DNA of 64,000 nt. It comes from an uncultured Bacteroidales bacterium. Its GTDB lineage: Bacteria; Bacteroidota; Bacteroidia; Bacteroidales; Muribaculaceae. The stretch covers positions 24,162-88,161 of the forward strand of contig CADBNR010000005.1 in NCBI GenBank assembly GCA_902796035.1, read 5' to 3'. Shown here piece by piece: positions 18,138 through 30,548 of the stretch. The notes under the pieces were generated by a model, which saw only the letters and a list, made by a program, of their open reading frames with translations, did not search any database and was not told where the DNA came from. A program made the translations under genes and the position numbers. Numbering within the stretch: the first letter of the stretch is position 1; every line of letters starts with the position of its first letter.

Positions 18138-18445
18138 TACTTCATTTTATCTACCTCGTCAATCTCCGTGCTGTGGAGCTTGCGGTAAATGTTCACGATT
18201 ATCGCAATCGCAATGGCTGTCTCGGCGGCCGCAATGGCTATGGCGAACAGGGTAAACACCATGCCCTCCATCGAACCGGGATACAGGAAACGATTGAAAA
18301 TCACAAAATTCAGGTCTGCCGAATTGAGCATCAGCTCCAACGATATCAGCAACGCTATCATATTTTTGCGTGTCACGAATCCGTACACGCCGGCCACGAA
18401 CATTATAACGCTCGGAACCAAATACCATAACATATTCAAATCCAT
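18134..18445 (-). CDS. nuoK: Complex I subunit K
   Basis: Small three-helix membrane subunit of complex I (103 residues, the usual size). Conserved features are the first-helix region YGFVTRKNMIALLISLELML, containing the functionally important Glu, and VFTLFAIAIAAAETAIAIAI, containing the second Glu. It sits 5 bp after nuoJ and overlaps nuoL by 4 bp. Confidence 0.95.
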   Translation of the reverse strand: MDLNMLWYLVPSVIMFVAGVYGFVTRKNMIALLISLELMLNSADLNFVIFNRFLYPGSMEGMVFTLFAIAIAAAETAIAIAIIVNIYRKLHSTEIDEVDKMKY

Positions 18446-18450
18446 CGCGC

Positions 18451-18978
18451 TTAACGTTTACGGGCAACTGTTACGCCGCCGATTATACATGCCAACAACA
18501 GTATCGATATTGCCTCGAACGGCAACAGATACTGGAACTTCTCGGTGCCCGTGAAGGCCTTGCCTATCTCTTTCATGCTGATTGTCGCGCTGCCGTCCAG
18601 ACAGGACATCAGATTCGCCTCATGGGACAACGGCATATACAGCAGTGCCAGCACCAGCAGGATGCCTCCCAACACCGATACCGTCGCGCCGATGGCACGG
18701 CGGTGGTTGCGCAGATATGCCACCTCCTCGTCAGGCCGGTGCGTCAGATGGATCGCGAACACAAACAGCACCATGATGCCGCCCGCGTATACAGCGATCT
18801 GCACCGCGCCCAGGAACTGATACCCTAACTGGAAATAGAATATCGAGGTTCCGATCAGCACGAAAAGCAGATATGTGGCCGCACGCAATATCTTGCGCGT
18901 CATCACAGTTGCTACCGAAAAGATAACCACTATCAGGGCCACAACGAAATATAAAATTATATTCGCTACTGAATCCAT
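18451..18978 (-). CDS. nuoJ: Complex I subunit J
   Basis: Membrane subunit of complex I, five predicted helices, 175 residues. Recognised from TYLLFVLIGTSIFYFQLGYQ followed by FLGAVQIAVYAGGIMVLFVFAI, which contains the pi-bulge helix region of NuoJ. It lies between nuoI (40 bp gap) and nuoK (5 bp gap). Confidence 0.94.
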   Translation of the reverse strand: MDSVANIILYFVVALIVVIFSVATVMTRKILRAATYLLFVLIGTSIFYFQLGYQFLGAVQIAVYAGGIMVLFVFAIHLTHRPDEEVAYLRNHRRAIGATVSVLGGILLVLALLYMPLSHEANLMSCLDGSATISMKEIGKAFTGTEKFQYLLPFEAISILLLACIIGGVTVARKR

Positions 18979-19018
18979 TATATTGTTATTGTTTCTTAAT
19001 TAAGTGTTATGCGGAAGG

Positions 19019-19570
19019 TCATGCTTTGGCCTCAGGCTGAGCCGGTGCTTCGGGCTTTGGAGCCTCTGCAGGCTTAGCGGGGGCTGCCGGCTTGGGCGCT
19101 GGTGCCGGATCCTCCGGCTCGGGACGGTAATTAAGCTGTTTCACAAGTTTGTCGCGCTCGAACACCGCCTGCTCGAAATCATTGCTGAATTCCAGGGCGT
19201 TCTGCGGACAGCTCGTGACGCACAGCATACAGAACGTGCAGCTGCCAAGGTCGTACAGGTACTTGTCCAGCTTGCGCTTCTTCTTGCCGTCGGGCAGTTC
19301 CACCATTTTTGTGTCCAGATGAATGGTCCCGTTCGGGCAATTCATCTGGCAGATGCCACACGCTATGCACTTGTGGCGTCCCTCCGAATCGTATATCAGC
19401 GTAAGTTCCGCACGGAACCGGTCGCTGATCTTCAGGTCCTGTCGGTTCTCCGGATACTGCTCAGTGATCTTCGGCGTCACGAACTCTTTGCCCGTAACGG
19501 CCATTCCCGTCACCAGACTTTTCAGTCCCGTACCGACCTCCTTAAAGTATTCTAATATATTGGCCATCAA
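19019..19570 (-). CDS. nuoI: Complex I subunit I (two 4Fe-4S clusters), with Pro/Ala-rich C-terminal tail
   Basis: Electron-transferring ferredoxin-like subunit that carries clusters N6a and N6b between the peripheral arm and NuoB; 183 residues. Both ligand sets are intact: CIACGICQMNCP and CTFCMLCVTSCP. Residues about 150-183 are a low-complexity Pro/Ala/Lys/Glu tail (PAPAPKPAAPAKPAEAPKPE) not found in the minimal family. The gene is the first complex I gene after the embedded ATP synthase genes, starting 42 bp past atpG. I found no convincing promoter in that 42-bp gap, so co-transcription with atp genes is likely. Confidence 0.95.
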   Translation of the reverse strand: MMANILEYFKEVGTGLKSLVTGMAVTGKEFVTPKITEQYPENRQDLKISDRFRAELTLIYDSEGRHKCIACGICQMNCPNGTIHLDTKMVELPDGKKKRKLDKYLYDLGSCTFCMLCVTSCPQNALEFSNDFEQAVFERDKLVKQLNYRPEPEDPAPAPKPAAPAKPAEAPKPEAPAQPEAKA

Positions 19571-19612
19571 ATATTGATTTTTCTCTCTCGGTTAGTTTTC
19601 AAATAAGGTTGT

Positions 19613-20488
19613 TCATCGTTCCACCTGGCCTCCCAGCAGGTCAAGCAATTCGGCGGTGATGCTCTGCTGGCGCAGCTTGTTGTACTCCAGCTGGAGTTCG
19701 TCGCGCAGCTTCTGGGCGTTGTCGTTGGCCGTCTGCATGGCCATCACGCGCGCCGCCTGTTCGCTGGCCCGGTTCTCGATAGTGATCTCCTGCATGGTCG
19801 ACTGTACGAACATCGGCAGCACCTCGTTGAAGATGCTGTTGGGATCCGGCTCGAAAATGTACAGCTGATTCTCGTCTGCCTCAATCCCGTCAATCAGCGA
19901 CGCCTGCTCCACCGGGAACAGCCGGTCTGCGGTCAGCGTCTGCTTGCTCATCGACTTATACTTCATGTAGATCACGTCCACACGATCCACCGTGCCCTTG
20001 ACAAAACGGTCGCGCAGATCCTCGGTGAACTCCGTCACCTTCGGGCCGGCCATCTTCGAATCCACACCTTCGGGGATTTCCACCTTCACGCCATCGAGCT
20101 TCGACACGGCGCGGGCTATCTTCTGCCCTACCGGTATCACGGTGATTGTGGCACCGGGACAGTCGCGGCGCAACTTGTCCAGCTCGATCAGAAGTCCCTT
20201 GAAGATATTGATATTGTACGCGCCGCACAGACCGTCGTCCGAACCATACACCACCACGGCCGCATTCATCACCTCGCGACTCTCAATCAGAGGCGATTCG
20301 AAATTCTCCTGCGCCCCCAGTATATGACCCATGATCTCCGTCAGCTTGGCGCGGAACGGCTTCAGCTGCTTCAGCTGCATCTCGTTCTGATGCGCCTTGG
20401 CCGACGATATCATCTTCATCGCTCCGGTTATCTTCTCCGTCGATGATACCGACCCAATGCGGTTCTTTAGTTCTCTTAACGTTGCCAT
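19613..20488 (-). CDS. atpG: F1 ATP synthase gamma subunit
   Basis: Central rotor shaft of F1; 291 residues, normal length. N-terminal signature: MATLRELKNRIGSVSSTEKI followed by TGAMKMISSAK. C-terminal signature: LRQQSITAELLDLLGG. Both form the coiled-coil that turns inside the alpha3beta3 ring. It is the last of eight contiguous atp genes, 19 bp after atpA and 42 bp before nuoI. Confidence 0.96.
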   Translation of the reverse strand: MATLRELKNRIGSVSSTEKITGAMKMISSAKAHQNEMQLKQLKPFRAKLTEIMGHILGAQENFESPLIESREVMNAAVVVYGSDDGLCGAYNINIFKGLLIELDKLRRDCPGATITVIPVGQKIARAVSKLDGVKVEIPEGVDSKMAGPKVTEFTEDLRDRFVKGTVDRVDVIYMKYKSMSKQTLTADRLFPVEQASLIDGIEADENQLYIFEPDPNSIFNEVLPMFVQSTMQEITIENRASEQAARVMAMQTANDNAQKLRDELQLEYNKLRQQSITAELLDLLGGQVER

Positions 20489-20507
20489 GCGGTATGACTC
20501 CTCTTAT

Positions 20508-22091
<1,584 letters not shown>

Positions 22092-22092
22092 G

Positions 22093-22641
22093 TTAATTGT
22101 TACCTGTTAAGAGGTTTTGTCGTAATTGTTGCAGTTCTCCGCTGATCGAGGCGTCCATGCGGGTAGAATCCACATCAATCACAAACCCTCCGATCACTTC
22201 CGGATCCACCTTGTGTTCGTATTCGAACTTTGACTTAGGGAATGATTTCTCCACCACGTCGTGCAGACGCTTCATCTCGGTGTCGGGAATCTCAACCGCC
22301 GTCACTATCCGGACCTGCGATATGTTGTTCTCTTTGCGATATATGTCGCGATATGCCAGCGCCATGAGCTGGAAGAATTCTTCCCGCTTATGGTCCAGCA
22401 CCAGTTGTACGAACCTGTCGAACGGGCTGTCGGGCTTAGCCTGGCACAGTCCGTCCAGAACCTTGCGCTTGTCCTCGCCCTTCACATAGGGATTGGACAT
22501 CGTTTTCTGCAGGTCTTTGTTATCTGAGTATGCGGCCAGCACTGTCTTCATCGCCTCGTAGATCGGCTGCTGAGAGCCGGTCTCCCGGGCGTATTTGTAC
22601 AGCGCCATGGCATAACGGTGGGGTATCAGTCCGGAAATCAT
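22093..22641 (-). CDS. atpH: F1 ATP synthase delta subunit
   Basis: Stator subunit that ties F1 to the b-subunit dimer; 182 residues. The N-terminal helical domain has [15 protein letters not shown]. The C-terminal part contains [20 protein letters not shown] and [20 protein letters not shown], the expected final strand/helix of the family. It is 4 bp after atpF and one base before atpA. Confidence 0.93.
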   Translation of the reverse strand: MISGLIPHRYAMALYKYARETGSQQPIYEAMKTVLAAYSDNKDLQKTMSNPYVKGEDKRKVLDGLCQAKPDSPFDRFVQLVLDHKREEFFQLMALAYRDIYRKENNISQVRIVTAVEIPDTEMKRLHDVVEKSFPKSKFEYEHKVDPEVIGGFVIDVDSTRMDASISGELQQLRQNLLTGNN

Positions 22642-22645
22642 GGTT

Positions 22646-23140
22646 TTAGTTCTTCTCGATATCGTCCAGCATCTTGTTCACCAGCTCGGTCTGAGCCTTG
22701 GTGTCCTTAAGCTGCGAACGCATCATTTTTTCAGCAATTTCTATTGAGAATCTGCTCACCTCGTCACGAATCTGGGACTCGGCCTGCTTCCGCGCCTGCT
22801 CTATCGAGACCTTCGCGGCATCCATCTCGCCCTGGGCCACCTTGGCCGCCTCGTTGCGTGCCTGCTCTATGATTTCGGTCTTCATCTTCTGAGCGTCACG
22901 CAGCATCTCCTGCTGCTTGGCCATCACCTCCTTCATATAGCGATCCGCCTCGGCGCGCGCGTTGTCCAGCTGCTCCTTGGCCTGACGGGCGTTCTCCACT
23001 CCTTCGTCTATGGTGCTCGCCCGCTTGTCCATCATCTTGATTATCACCGGCCAACCCCATTTTGCCAATACCAGGAACAACAGGATGAACGCTACGAACA
23101 TCCAGAAAACCAGGCCAAAATCAGGCGTAAATAATTCCAT
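22646..23140 (-). CDS. atpF: F0 ATP synthase b subunit
   Basis: Peripheral stalk subunit; 164 residues. One N-terminal membrane helix (GLVFWMFVAFILLFLVLAKW) is followed by a long charged coiled coil with MDKRASTIDEGVENARQAKE. Normal length and order. It follows atpE by 80 bp, the widest gap within the atp block, in which I see no coding frame or promoter match. Confidence 0.95.
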   Translation of the reverse strand: MELFTPDFGLVFWMFVAFILLFLVLAKWGWPVIIKMMDKRASTIDEGVENARQAKEQLDNARAEADRYMKEVMAKQQEMLRDAQKMKTEIIEQARNEAAKVAQGEMDAAKVSIEQARKQAESQIRDEVSRFSIEIAEKMMRSQLKDTKAQTELVNKMLDDIEKN

Positions 23141-23220
23141 ATCTTATTTGTTTAGGGTTGCGAGAATGCGCGTGCCGTCGCCTTATGCCGCGACGACACG
23201 CGGATTATACAGTTCGATTC

Positions 23221-23502
<282 letters not shown>

Positions 23503-23528
23503 TTATTTGTTTTTTATTATTTATCTTT

Positions 23529-24905
23529 TTATATCTTTACGCTGTCTATTTTCTCCGCTTCTTTATGAAGCAAGGATTCCTCGGCTGTCTTGGCCTCGCC
23601 GTGCTCGCCTTTCTCCTGCGCCATCGCTATGAACAGCGTGGACAGCAGCGTGAACACGTATGCCTGGATGAAACTTACAAGCACGTCCAGCGCCAGCATG
23701 AACACCGAGAACAATATCGAAATCACCGCCGCGCTTCCCGCCACCGCCGCGCCGAACGACGCGAAGATGAATATGAGCAGTGTCAGCGTTATCACAATCA
23801 TGTGGCCTCCCATCATGTTCGCGAACAGACGGACTGCCAAGGCGGCCGGCTTGGTGAAGATTCCGAATATCTCTATGAACTGCATTATGGGCAGCGGACA
23901 CTTAAGCCAGATGGGCACATCCGGCCACAGTATCTCTTTCCAATAATGTTTCGTGCCTAATACGTTGGTCAGCACGAACGTGCACACCGCAAGTACCAGT
24001 GTCACTGCGATGTTGCCGGTCAGGTTGGCACCACCCGGGAACACCACTATCAGGCCTAACAGGTTCATAGTCAGAATAAAGAAGAACACCGTCAGCAGGT
24101 ACGGGGCGAATTTACGGGAATTCTCGCCTAAGGTCGGCTTGATGTTGTCGTAGTAAATGAAGCTGACCAGCAGCTCTATGAATCCCATTCCCTTGCGCGG
24201 AGCCTTCATGTCGGGATGACGGCGGTAGAAGCCCACCAGTCCCAACACCATGGCTATCACGACGAGAACGGAGATAAACAATGCCATCACGTCCTTAGTG
24301 ATCGACAGGTCAAGAGGCCGGTATTCCTTGTAATACTCTCCGGCCACCTTATGAGCGGCTGCCGCATCGGCGTCGGGCACGTAGACATAACCGTCGATGA
24401 CGGGCATGCCCTCGTCCACCACATCGCCTTCCTTATGCTTGGCCAGTTCGGCATCCACTTTCTTCCGGTCTTCGGGCGACAGATCGAATATCTCCACCAC
24501 CTTGTCCTTGTGCGTACTGATCTGAGCCAGCACGAAACGGTACTGCTTGCCGTCGCGCTCACATGTCTTCACCACGGGCACCATCTGCTTGTGCTCTTTG
24601 TCGGTGGCGGGATCCTTGACCTCGACGGACTTGGTCAGGTCCGCGCTCGAGAAGCAGAACCAGCTGTGGTCCTCCGCACGCACTATCACAGGCAGCGGCA
24701 TACGCATGGTATGCGAGAAGGGAACCTCCCAGCCATACCCGTCGCCGAGATGCTCGAAGATTAGCTCCTTCACGTCCATCTTCTCCTCGTTCTGTTCCTC
24801 CTTCTGCAGCTCCGACGACACTTTCTCCGAGTCATCCTTCGAGCATCCGGGGACCATAACGACTGTCAGGACCGCCAGTAACAATATGTAGATGCGTTTT
24901 AACAT
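23529..24905 (-). CDS. atpB: F0 ATP synthase a subunit with exported, lipoprotein-like N-terminal domain
   Basis: Stator subunit forming the proton half-channels; 458 residues, far longer than the usual 240-290. The canonical a-subunit fold occupies about residues 205-430 and includes the essential Arg region TKPAALAVRLFANMMGGHMI and the last-helix FIQAYVFTLLSTLFIAM. Ahead of it is a roughly 200-residue extra domain that begins with a signal sequence and a lipobox-like VMVPGCSK (Cys21), followed by Glu/Lys-rich and beta-rich sequence. The extension would lie on the periplasmic side (inference). Extended a subunits are known in Bacteroidetes, but the role of the extra domain is not. It lies 36 bp after atpC and 38 bp before atpE. 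Confidence 0.93.
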   Translation of the reverse strand: MLKRIYILLLAVLTVVMVPGCSKDDSEKVSSELQKEEQNEEKMDVKELIFEHLGDGYGWEVPFSHTMRMPLPVIVRAEDHSWFCFSSADLTKSVEVKDPATDKEHKQMVPVVKTCERDGKQYRFVLAQISTHKDKVVEIFDLSPEDRKKVDAELAKHKEGDVVDEGMPVIDGYVYVPDADAAAAHKVAGEYYKEYRPLDLSITKDVMALFISVLVVIAMVLGLVGFYRRHPDMKAPRKGMGFIELLVSFIYYDNIKPTLGENSRKFAPYLLTVFFFILTMNLLGLIVVFPGGANLTGNIAVTLVLAVCTFVLTNVLGTKHYWKEILWPDVPIWLKCPLPIMQFIEIFGIFTKPAALAVRLFANMMGGHMIVITLTLLIFIFASFGAAVAGSAAVISILFSVFMLALDVLVSFIQAYVFTLLSTLFIAMAQEKGEHGEAKTAEESLLHKEAEKIDSVKI

Positions 24906-24941
24906 ATCTTTCTTTATATTCCGGTCTCTGGGATTATCCTA

Positions 24942-25178
24942 TCAATAGGCCAAAACCGAGATTTTATTATCGTTCACATCCGCCAGACCGCCGTTGATGG
25001 GCATGTCGCCGCTCTCACCGTCGGGCTTGACATAATGCACCGTTCCCCTCACCAGCACCGATATGATCGGGGCGTGGTTCTTAAGCACGGTGAACGATCC
25101 GAGCTGACCGGGCAACGTCACCATCGTGACCTCGCCGCTGTAGCTCACTTCGTGTGCGGATATAATTTCAAGGTTCAT
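24942..25178 (-). CDS. atpC: F1 ATP synthase epsilon subunit, beta-domain only
   Basis: Rotor subunit linking gamma to the c ring; only 78 residues against about 130-140 in most bacteria. The N-terminal beta-sandwich is intact (LEIISAHEVSYSGEVTMVTL, LGSFTVLKNHAPIISVL, INGGLADVNDNKISVLA). The C-terminal two-helix domain, which inhibits ATP hydrolysis in other species, is missing, and the stop codon follows directly after the last strand. Short epsilon subunits occur in other Bacteroidetes, so this is probably natural and not a frameshift. It is 7 bp after atpD. Confidence 0.93.
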   Translation of the reverse strand: MNLEIISAHEVSYSGEVTMVTLPGQLGSFTVLKNHAPIISVLVRGTVHYVKPDGESGDMPINGGLADVNDNKISVLAY

Positions 25179-25185
25179 GGCTCGA

Positions 25186-26700
<1,515 letters not shown>

Positions 26701-26716
26701 TTATTTTCAGTTAGTA

Positions 26717-27796
26717 TTAGAAGTGCCACCCTAATGCTACGAACACCGTCATCAGCAAAAGGTTTGCCAGCGCGAACGGCATCAGGTATTTCCACTCGAA
26801 CGACAGCAGCTGGTCGATACGCACACGGGGGAACGTCCACTTGAACCAGATGATGACGAACGAGATGAAGAATGCCTTGCCCAGGAACCACACCACGCTC
26901 GGGATATAGTCCATCACCATGTTGAAGCCGTCCCAGCCGGGAATGTGCAGAGGCATCCAGCCGCCTAAGAACATCAGCGAGGCGATGCCCGACACGATGA
27001 ACAGGTTCAGATACTCGGCCAGATAGAAGAAGCCGAAGTGGATACCCGAATACTCCGTGTGGTAACCGGCTGTAAGCTCATGCTCGGCCTCGGGAAGGTC
27101 GAACGGGCCGCGGTTGGTCTCGGCCGTAGCAGCCACGATATATATCAGGAATGCTATGATGGCGGGGATGTGTCCCTTGAACAGGAACCATGCGTCCTCC
27201 TGAGCCCATACAAGCTCGTTTATGTTCATGGTGCCGGACAGTACGATGATGGTCATTATGGCCAGACCCAACGACACCTCGTAGCTTATCATCTGCGCGC
27301 CGCTTCGCATGGCGCCGATCAGCGTGTATTTGTTATTCGATGCCCAACCGGCCAGCAGGATACCCAATACACCCACCGAACTGACCGCCAGCACGAAGAA
27401 GATGCCTATGTTCCAGTCTATAATCTGCAGACCGTTGCCCCACGGCAGACACGCCAGCATTATCACCGACGACGTGATGACCAGGTAGGGCGCGAGCTTG
27501 AACAGGAATCGGTCGGTGCCTTTCAGACATATCAGCTCCTTGATCAGGATCTTGAACATGTCGGCGAACACCTGCAGAAGTCCCCACGGACCTACACGCA
27601 TCGGGCCCAGTCGGCACTGGAACCATGCGCACAGCTTGCGCTCGTACAATATATAGAACAGGGCCAGCACAGTGTATGCCAGCAGAACGATCACTCCGAC
27701 AATGACACACTCTATAAGGACGGCCAGCCAGTCGGCCATGCCCGTCCCCAACAGCCAGTCATTGAAGCACGATGTCCATTTCCCAAAATCAAACAT
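26717..27796 (-). CDS. nuoH: Complex I subunit H
   Basis: Membrane subunit that forms most of the quinone-access channel; 359 residues, about eight helices. Signature regions: CRLGPMRVGPWGLLQVFADM, GPFDLPEAEHELTAGYHTEY and GIHFGFFYLAEYLNLFIVSG (acidic loop residues at the quinone cavity). It follows nuoCD by 39 bp and is followed, 28 bp later, by atpD instead of nuoI. Confidence 0.95.
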   Translation of the reverse strand: MFDFGKWTSCFNDWLLGTGMADWLAVLIECVIVGVIVLLAYTVLALFYILYERKLCAWFQCRLGPMRVGPWGLLQVFADMFKILIKELICLKGTDRFLFKLAPYLVITSSVIMLACLPWGNGLQIIDWNIGIFFVLAVSSVGVLGILLAGWASNNKYTLIGAMRSGAQMISYEVSLGLAIMTIIVLSGTMNINELVWAQEDAWFLFKGHIPAIIAFLIYIVAATAETNRGPFDLPEAEHELTAGYHTEYSGIHFGFFYLAEYLNLFIVSGIASLMFLGGWMPLHIPGWDGFNMVMDYIPSVVWFLGKAFFISFVIIWFKWTFPRVRIDQLLSFEWKYLMPFALANLLLMTVFVALGWHF

Positions 27797-27835
27797 ATCT
27801 TGTTATTGTTGTTTTATGCGTGGTTTATATCACTG

Positions 27836-29461
27836 TTAACGGTCAATATCGGGGATCACGAAGTCCAGGGCGGCGCCGATCGTGATCAGGTCCGCGATCA
27901 TATAGCCTGTACAAGTCAGGTCCATCACACCCACCAGGTTGAAGCATGGGCTCTGGAAGTGTACGCGGTAGGGATTCTTCGATCCGTCACTCTCGATGTA
28001 CACTCCGAACGCGCCGCGCGATGCCTCCACCTGCTGGTACCAGTGGCCCACAGGCAGCTTGATCAGCTTCGGAACCTGAGCGCGGATGTCGCCCTCGGGA
28101 ATATTGTCCACTAACTGGGCCAGTATCTTGCAGCTCTCCTCTATCTCCTTCATGCGCACCATGTAGCGGCTGTACGAGTCGCAGCCGTCCAGCAGCACCT
28201 CGTCGAAATCCAGCTCCGAATATATACCGTACGGATGCTTCTTGCGCGTGTCGTTGCTCCAGCCCGATCCGCGTCCGCTCGGTCCGGTGATGGCGTAGTT
28301 GATGGCGTCCTCTTTCGAAAGCTTGCCCACTCCCACCAGACGGTTCTTGGCTATAAGGTTGTTGGAGAATACGTTGTGATATTCCTTCAGACGCTTGGGC
28401 ATGATGGCAATCAGCTCCTTCACATCCTTCTGGAAGTCTGGGTGCAGGTCGGCGATGACGCCGCCTATCACATTATAGTTCATCGACATGCGTGCGCCGC
28501 AGGTCTTCTCGAATATGTCGAGTATCATTTCGCGTTCACGGAATCCGTAGAAGAACGCCGTGGTGGCGCCTAAGTCCATTGCCGTACATCCGAACGACAG
28601 CAGATGGGACGAAATACGCATCAGCTCGTCCATCATGCAACGTATCACCTCGGCGCGGCGCGGTACCTCGATGCCTAAGGCCTTTTCTATACACATGCAC
28701 AGACAGTGGCGGTTCATGTGGGCCGACATATAGTCCATACGGTCGGTGAAGTGCAGGGTCTGCGGATAGGTCATGCCCTCCGACAGCTTCTCGATGCCTC
28801 GGTGAATATAACCGGACACCACATCCACCTTCTTCACATACTCGCCGTCGAGCGACGTGCGGAAACGCATCACACCGTGCGTGGAAGGGTGTTGCGGACC
28901 GATGTTAACCACATAGTCGTCCTTCTCGAACACGCGGCCATATTCAGGCTTAAGTTCGCCGTTCACCAGCTTGTAGCTCACGGTCTGGTCCTCGTTCTCC
29001 TCGTCCTCCATGCGGATAGGATTCAGTTCGGGATTTGCGTCATAGTCTTTGCGCAGGGGGTGTCCCACCCAGTCGTTGCGCAGGAAGAAACGGCGCATGT
29101 CGGGATGGTTCACGAACTTGATGCCGAACATGTCGTACACCTCGCGCTCCTGGAAATTAGCAACCTTCCACAAGTCGCTTACAGTATGTATATAGCTGTT
29201 GTCGCGGTCGCCCGATGCCTCCACCTTCACCGACAGCATCTCCCAGTCACGGGAAGTAGCGGTCAGATAGTACATCACGCCTAATTTCTCCTTCCAGTCC
29301 ATACCCACTACGGCTGTCAGGACATCGAAACCGAAATCTTCCTTCAGTTTTTTTGCGAAGTCATGCCAATCCGGCTCCGCTACATTCACCTGCAGGCACT
29401 CTCCATCCTCGAATGTGGCCGCAGGATAAATTTTCTCTATCTTTTCTTTTAATTGGCTCAT
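27836..29461 (-). CDS. nuoCD: Complex I subunits C and D, fused
   Basis: Peripheral-arm subunits of complex I in one 541-residue chain. The NuoC part spans about 1-150 (YLTATSRDWEMLSVKVEASG, FQEREVYDMFGIKFVNHPDM). A roughly 25-residue linker follows, then NuoD at about 178-541 (VNIGPQHPSTHGVMRF, VSGYIHRGIEKLSEGMTYPQ, C-terminal TIGAALDFVIPDIDR). NuoD contributes the quinone-binding His/Tyr region. Fusion of C and D is known in several lineages including Bacteroidetes. It is 6 bp after nuoB. Confidence 0.96.
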   Translation of the reverse strand: MSQLKEKIEKIYPAATFEDGECLQVNVAEPDWHDFAKKLKEDFGFDVLTAVVGMDWKEKLGVMYYLTATSRDWEMLSVKVEASGDRDNSYIHTVSDLWKVANFQEREVYDMFGIKFVNHPDMRRFFLRNDWVGHPLRKDYDANPELNPIRMEDEENEDQTVSYKLVNGELKPEYGRVFEKDDYVVNIGPQHPSTHGVMRFRTSLDGEYVKKVDVVSGYIHRGIEKLSEGMTYPQTLHFTDRMDYMSAHMNRHCLCMCIEKALGIEVPRRAEVIRCMMDELMRISSHLLSFGCTAMDLGATTAFFYGFREREMILDIFEKTCGARMSMNYNVIGGVIADLHPDFQKDVKELIAIMPKRLKEYHNVFSNNLIAKNRLVGVGKLSKEDAINYAITGPSGRGSGWSNDTRKKHPYGIYSELDFDEVLLDGCDSYSRYMVRMKEIEESCKILAQLVDNIPEGDIRAQVPKLIKLPVGHWYQQVEASRGAFGVYIESDGSKNPYRVHFQSPCFNLVGVMDLTCTGYMIADLITIGAALDFVIPDIDR

Positions 29462-29467
29462 ATCCGT

Positions 29468-30082
29468 TTATCCTATCTGCCCCTTTTCGTCGGGATGTTG
29501 TGCGAAAAAGTCCTCTATTTTCTCCTTGCGGTTGGCTCCGCCGAAGAATTTCTGCACCTTGATTTTGCGCTGCAGCTGCATCAGACCGTAGAACATGGCC
29601 TCGGGACGCGGAGGACAACCGGGGATGTACACGTCCACAGGCAGAATCTGGTCCACGCCGGGCACCACGCAGTATGAGTTCTTGAACGGGCCGCCCGAAA
29701 CGGCGCAGCCACCGCATGCTATCACATATTTGGGTTCGGCCAGCTGCTCGTACAGACGGCGCAGCGCCGGCGCCATACGGTGTACGATGGTGCCCTGCAC
29801 CATTATATAGTCGGCCTGACGGGGCGAGTTTCGGGCCACCTCGAATCCGAATCGTGCCATATCATAGCGCGCCGCGCCCAGACACATGAACTCGATGGCG
29901 CAGCACGACGTGCCGAAGCACAGCGGCCACAAAGAATTGGCACGACCCCAGTTGATCAGGTCGTCGAATGCCCCCACCATTACGTTTGCTCCTGTAGCGT
30001 TCAGCTCCTCGACCAACTTGTCTATGTAATCGTTGTTCTTGAAGTCCTCGCGCTTCATGCTTTTAATATGGTCTACTCCCAT
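29468..30082 (-). CDS. nuoB: Complex I subunit B
   Basis: Carries cluster N2, the terminal electron donor to quinone; 204 residues. Ligand cysteines are all present: the tandem pair in [10 protein letters not shown], one in [10 protein letters not shown] and one in [11 protein letters not shown]. The given start overlaps the end of nuoA by 10 bp. An internal Met nine codons in ([10 protein letters not shown]) is an alternative start. Second gene of the run. Confidence 0.95.
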   Translation of the reverse strand: MGVDHIKSMKREDFKNNDYIDKLVEELNATGANVMVGAFDDLINWGRANSLWPLCFGTSCCAIEFMCLGAARYDMARFGFEVARNSPRQADYIMVQGTIVHRMAPALRRLYEQLAEPKYVIACGGCAVSGGPFKNSYCVVPGVDQILPVDVYIPGCPPRPEAMFYGLMQLQRKIKVQKFFGGANRKEKIEDFFAQHPDEKGQIG

Positions 30083-30444
30083 TTCAGCGCACCTTTACGC
30101 CAGGCGTATGCCAGGCCCATTATCAATACAAACATGAATATGCCGATGCAAAGTATTCCCGAAGGACCCATATCCTTCATCACCACGGACCAGGGATACA
30201 GGAACACCACCTCCACATCGAACAATAAAAACAAAATGGCGAAGATATAGTATCCCGCCTTAAACTGTAGCATAGACGCGCCTCGCGTCGGTATGCCGCA
30301 CTCGTATGCCTCCGCCTTCTTCACCGAATATGAACGAGGCGATATCAATTTGGCAATAAGCAGCGCCGCAAACACCAGGGCAAGACCAGTTATCATGGCC
30401 GTGATGCTCAACACTCCATTACCGATATGGCACAATAACTCCAT
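30073..30444 (-). CDS. nuoA: Complex I subunit A
   Basis: Three-helix membrane subunit at the junction of the two complex I arms; 123 residues. Recognised from the conserved loop [12 protein letters not shown] and from [20 protein letters not shown]. First gene of the 18-gene run, with a full-consensus promoter about 75 bp upstream (30517-30548). No NuoE, NuoF or NuoG genes occur in the run. The electron donor is therefore probably not NADH through the usual module; ferredoxin or another donor is an inference from similar 11-subunit enzymes. Confidence 0.95.
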   Translation of the reverse strand: MELLCHIGNGVLSITAMITGLALVFAALLIAKLISPRSYSVKKAEAYECGIPTRGASMLQFKAGYYIFAILFLLFDVEVVFLYPWSVVMKDMGPSGILCIGIFMFVLIMGLAYAWRKGALKWE

Positions 30445-30516
30445 ATTGTGTTTATGATTAGTTAGTTACATGGTTTTAGACGCGCCCCCAACTTGCGCAT
30501 CCCGTTACTTCTTGTG

Positions 30517-30548
30517 CAAAGTTACCCAAAATTTTTCACTCTGACAAA
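30517..30548 (-). promoter_or_regulatory. Promoter of the nuo-atp gene run
   Basis: On the minus strand TTTG (30545-30548), exactly 20 bp, then TAACTTTG (30517-30524) matches the -33/-7 consensus fully. The -33 box lies within the T-rich tail of the terminator of the preceding lipoprotein gene. Confidence 0.85.
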
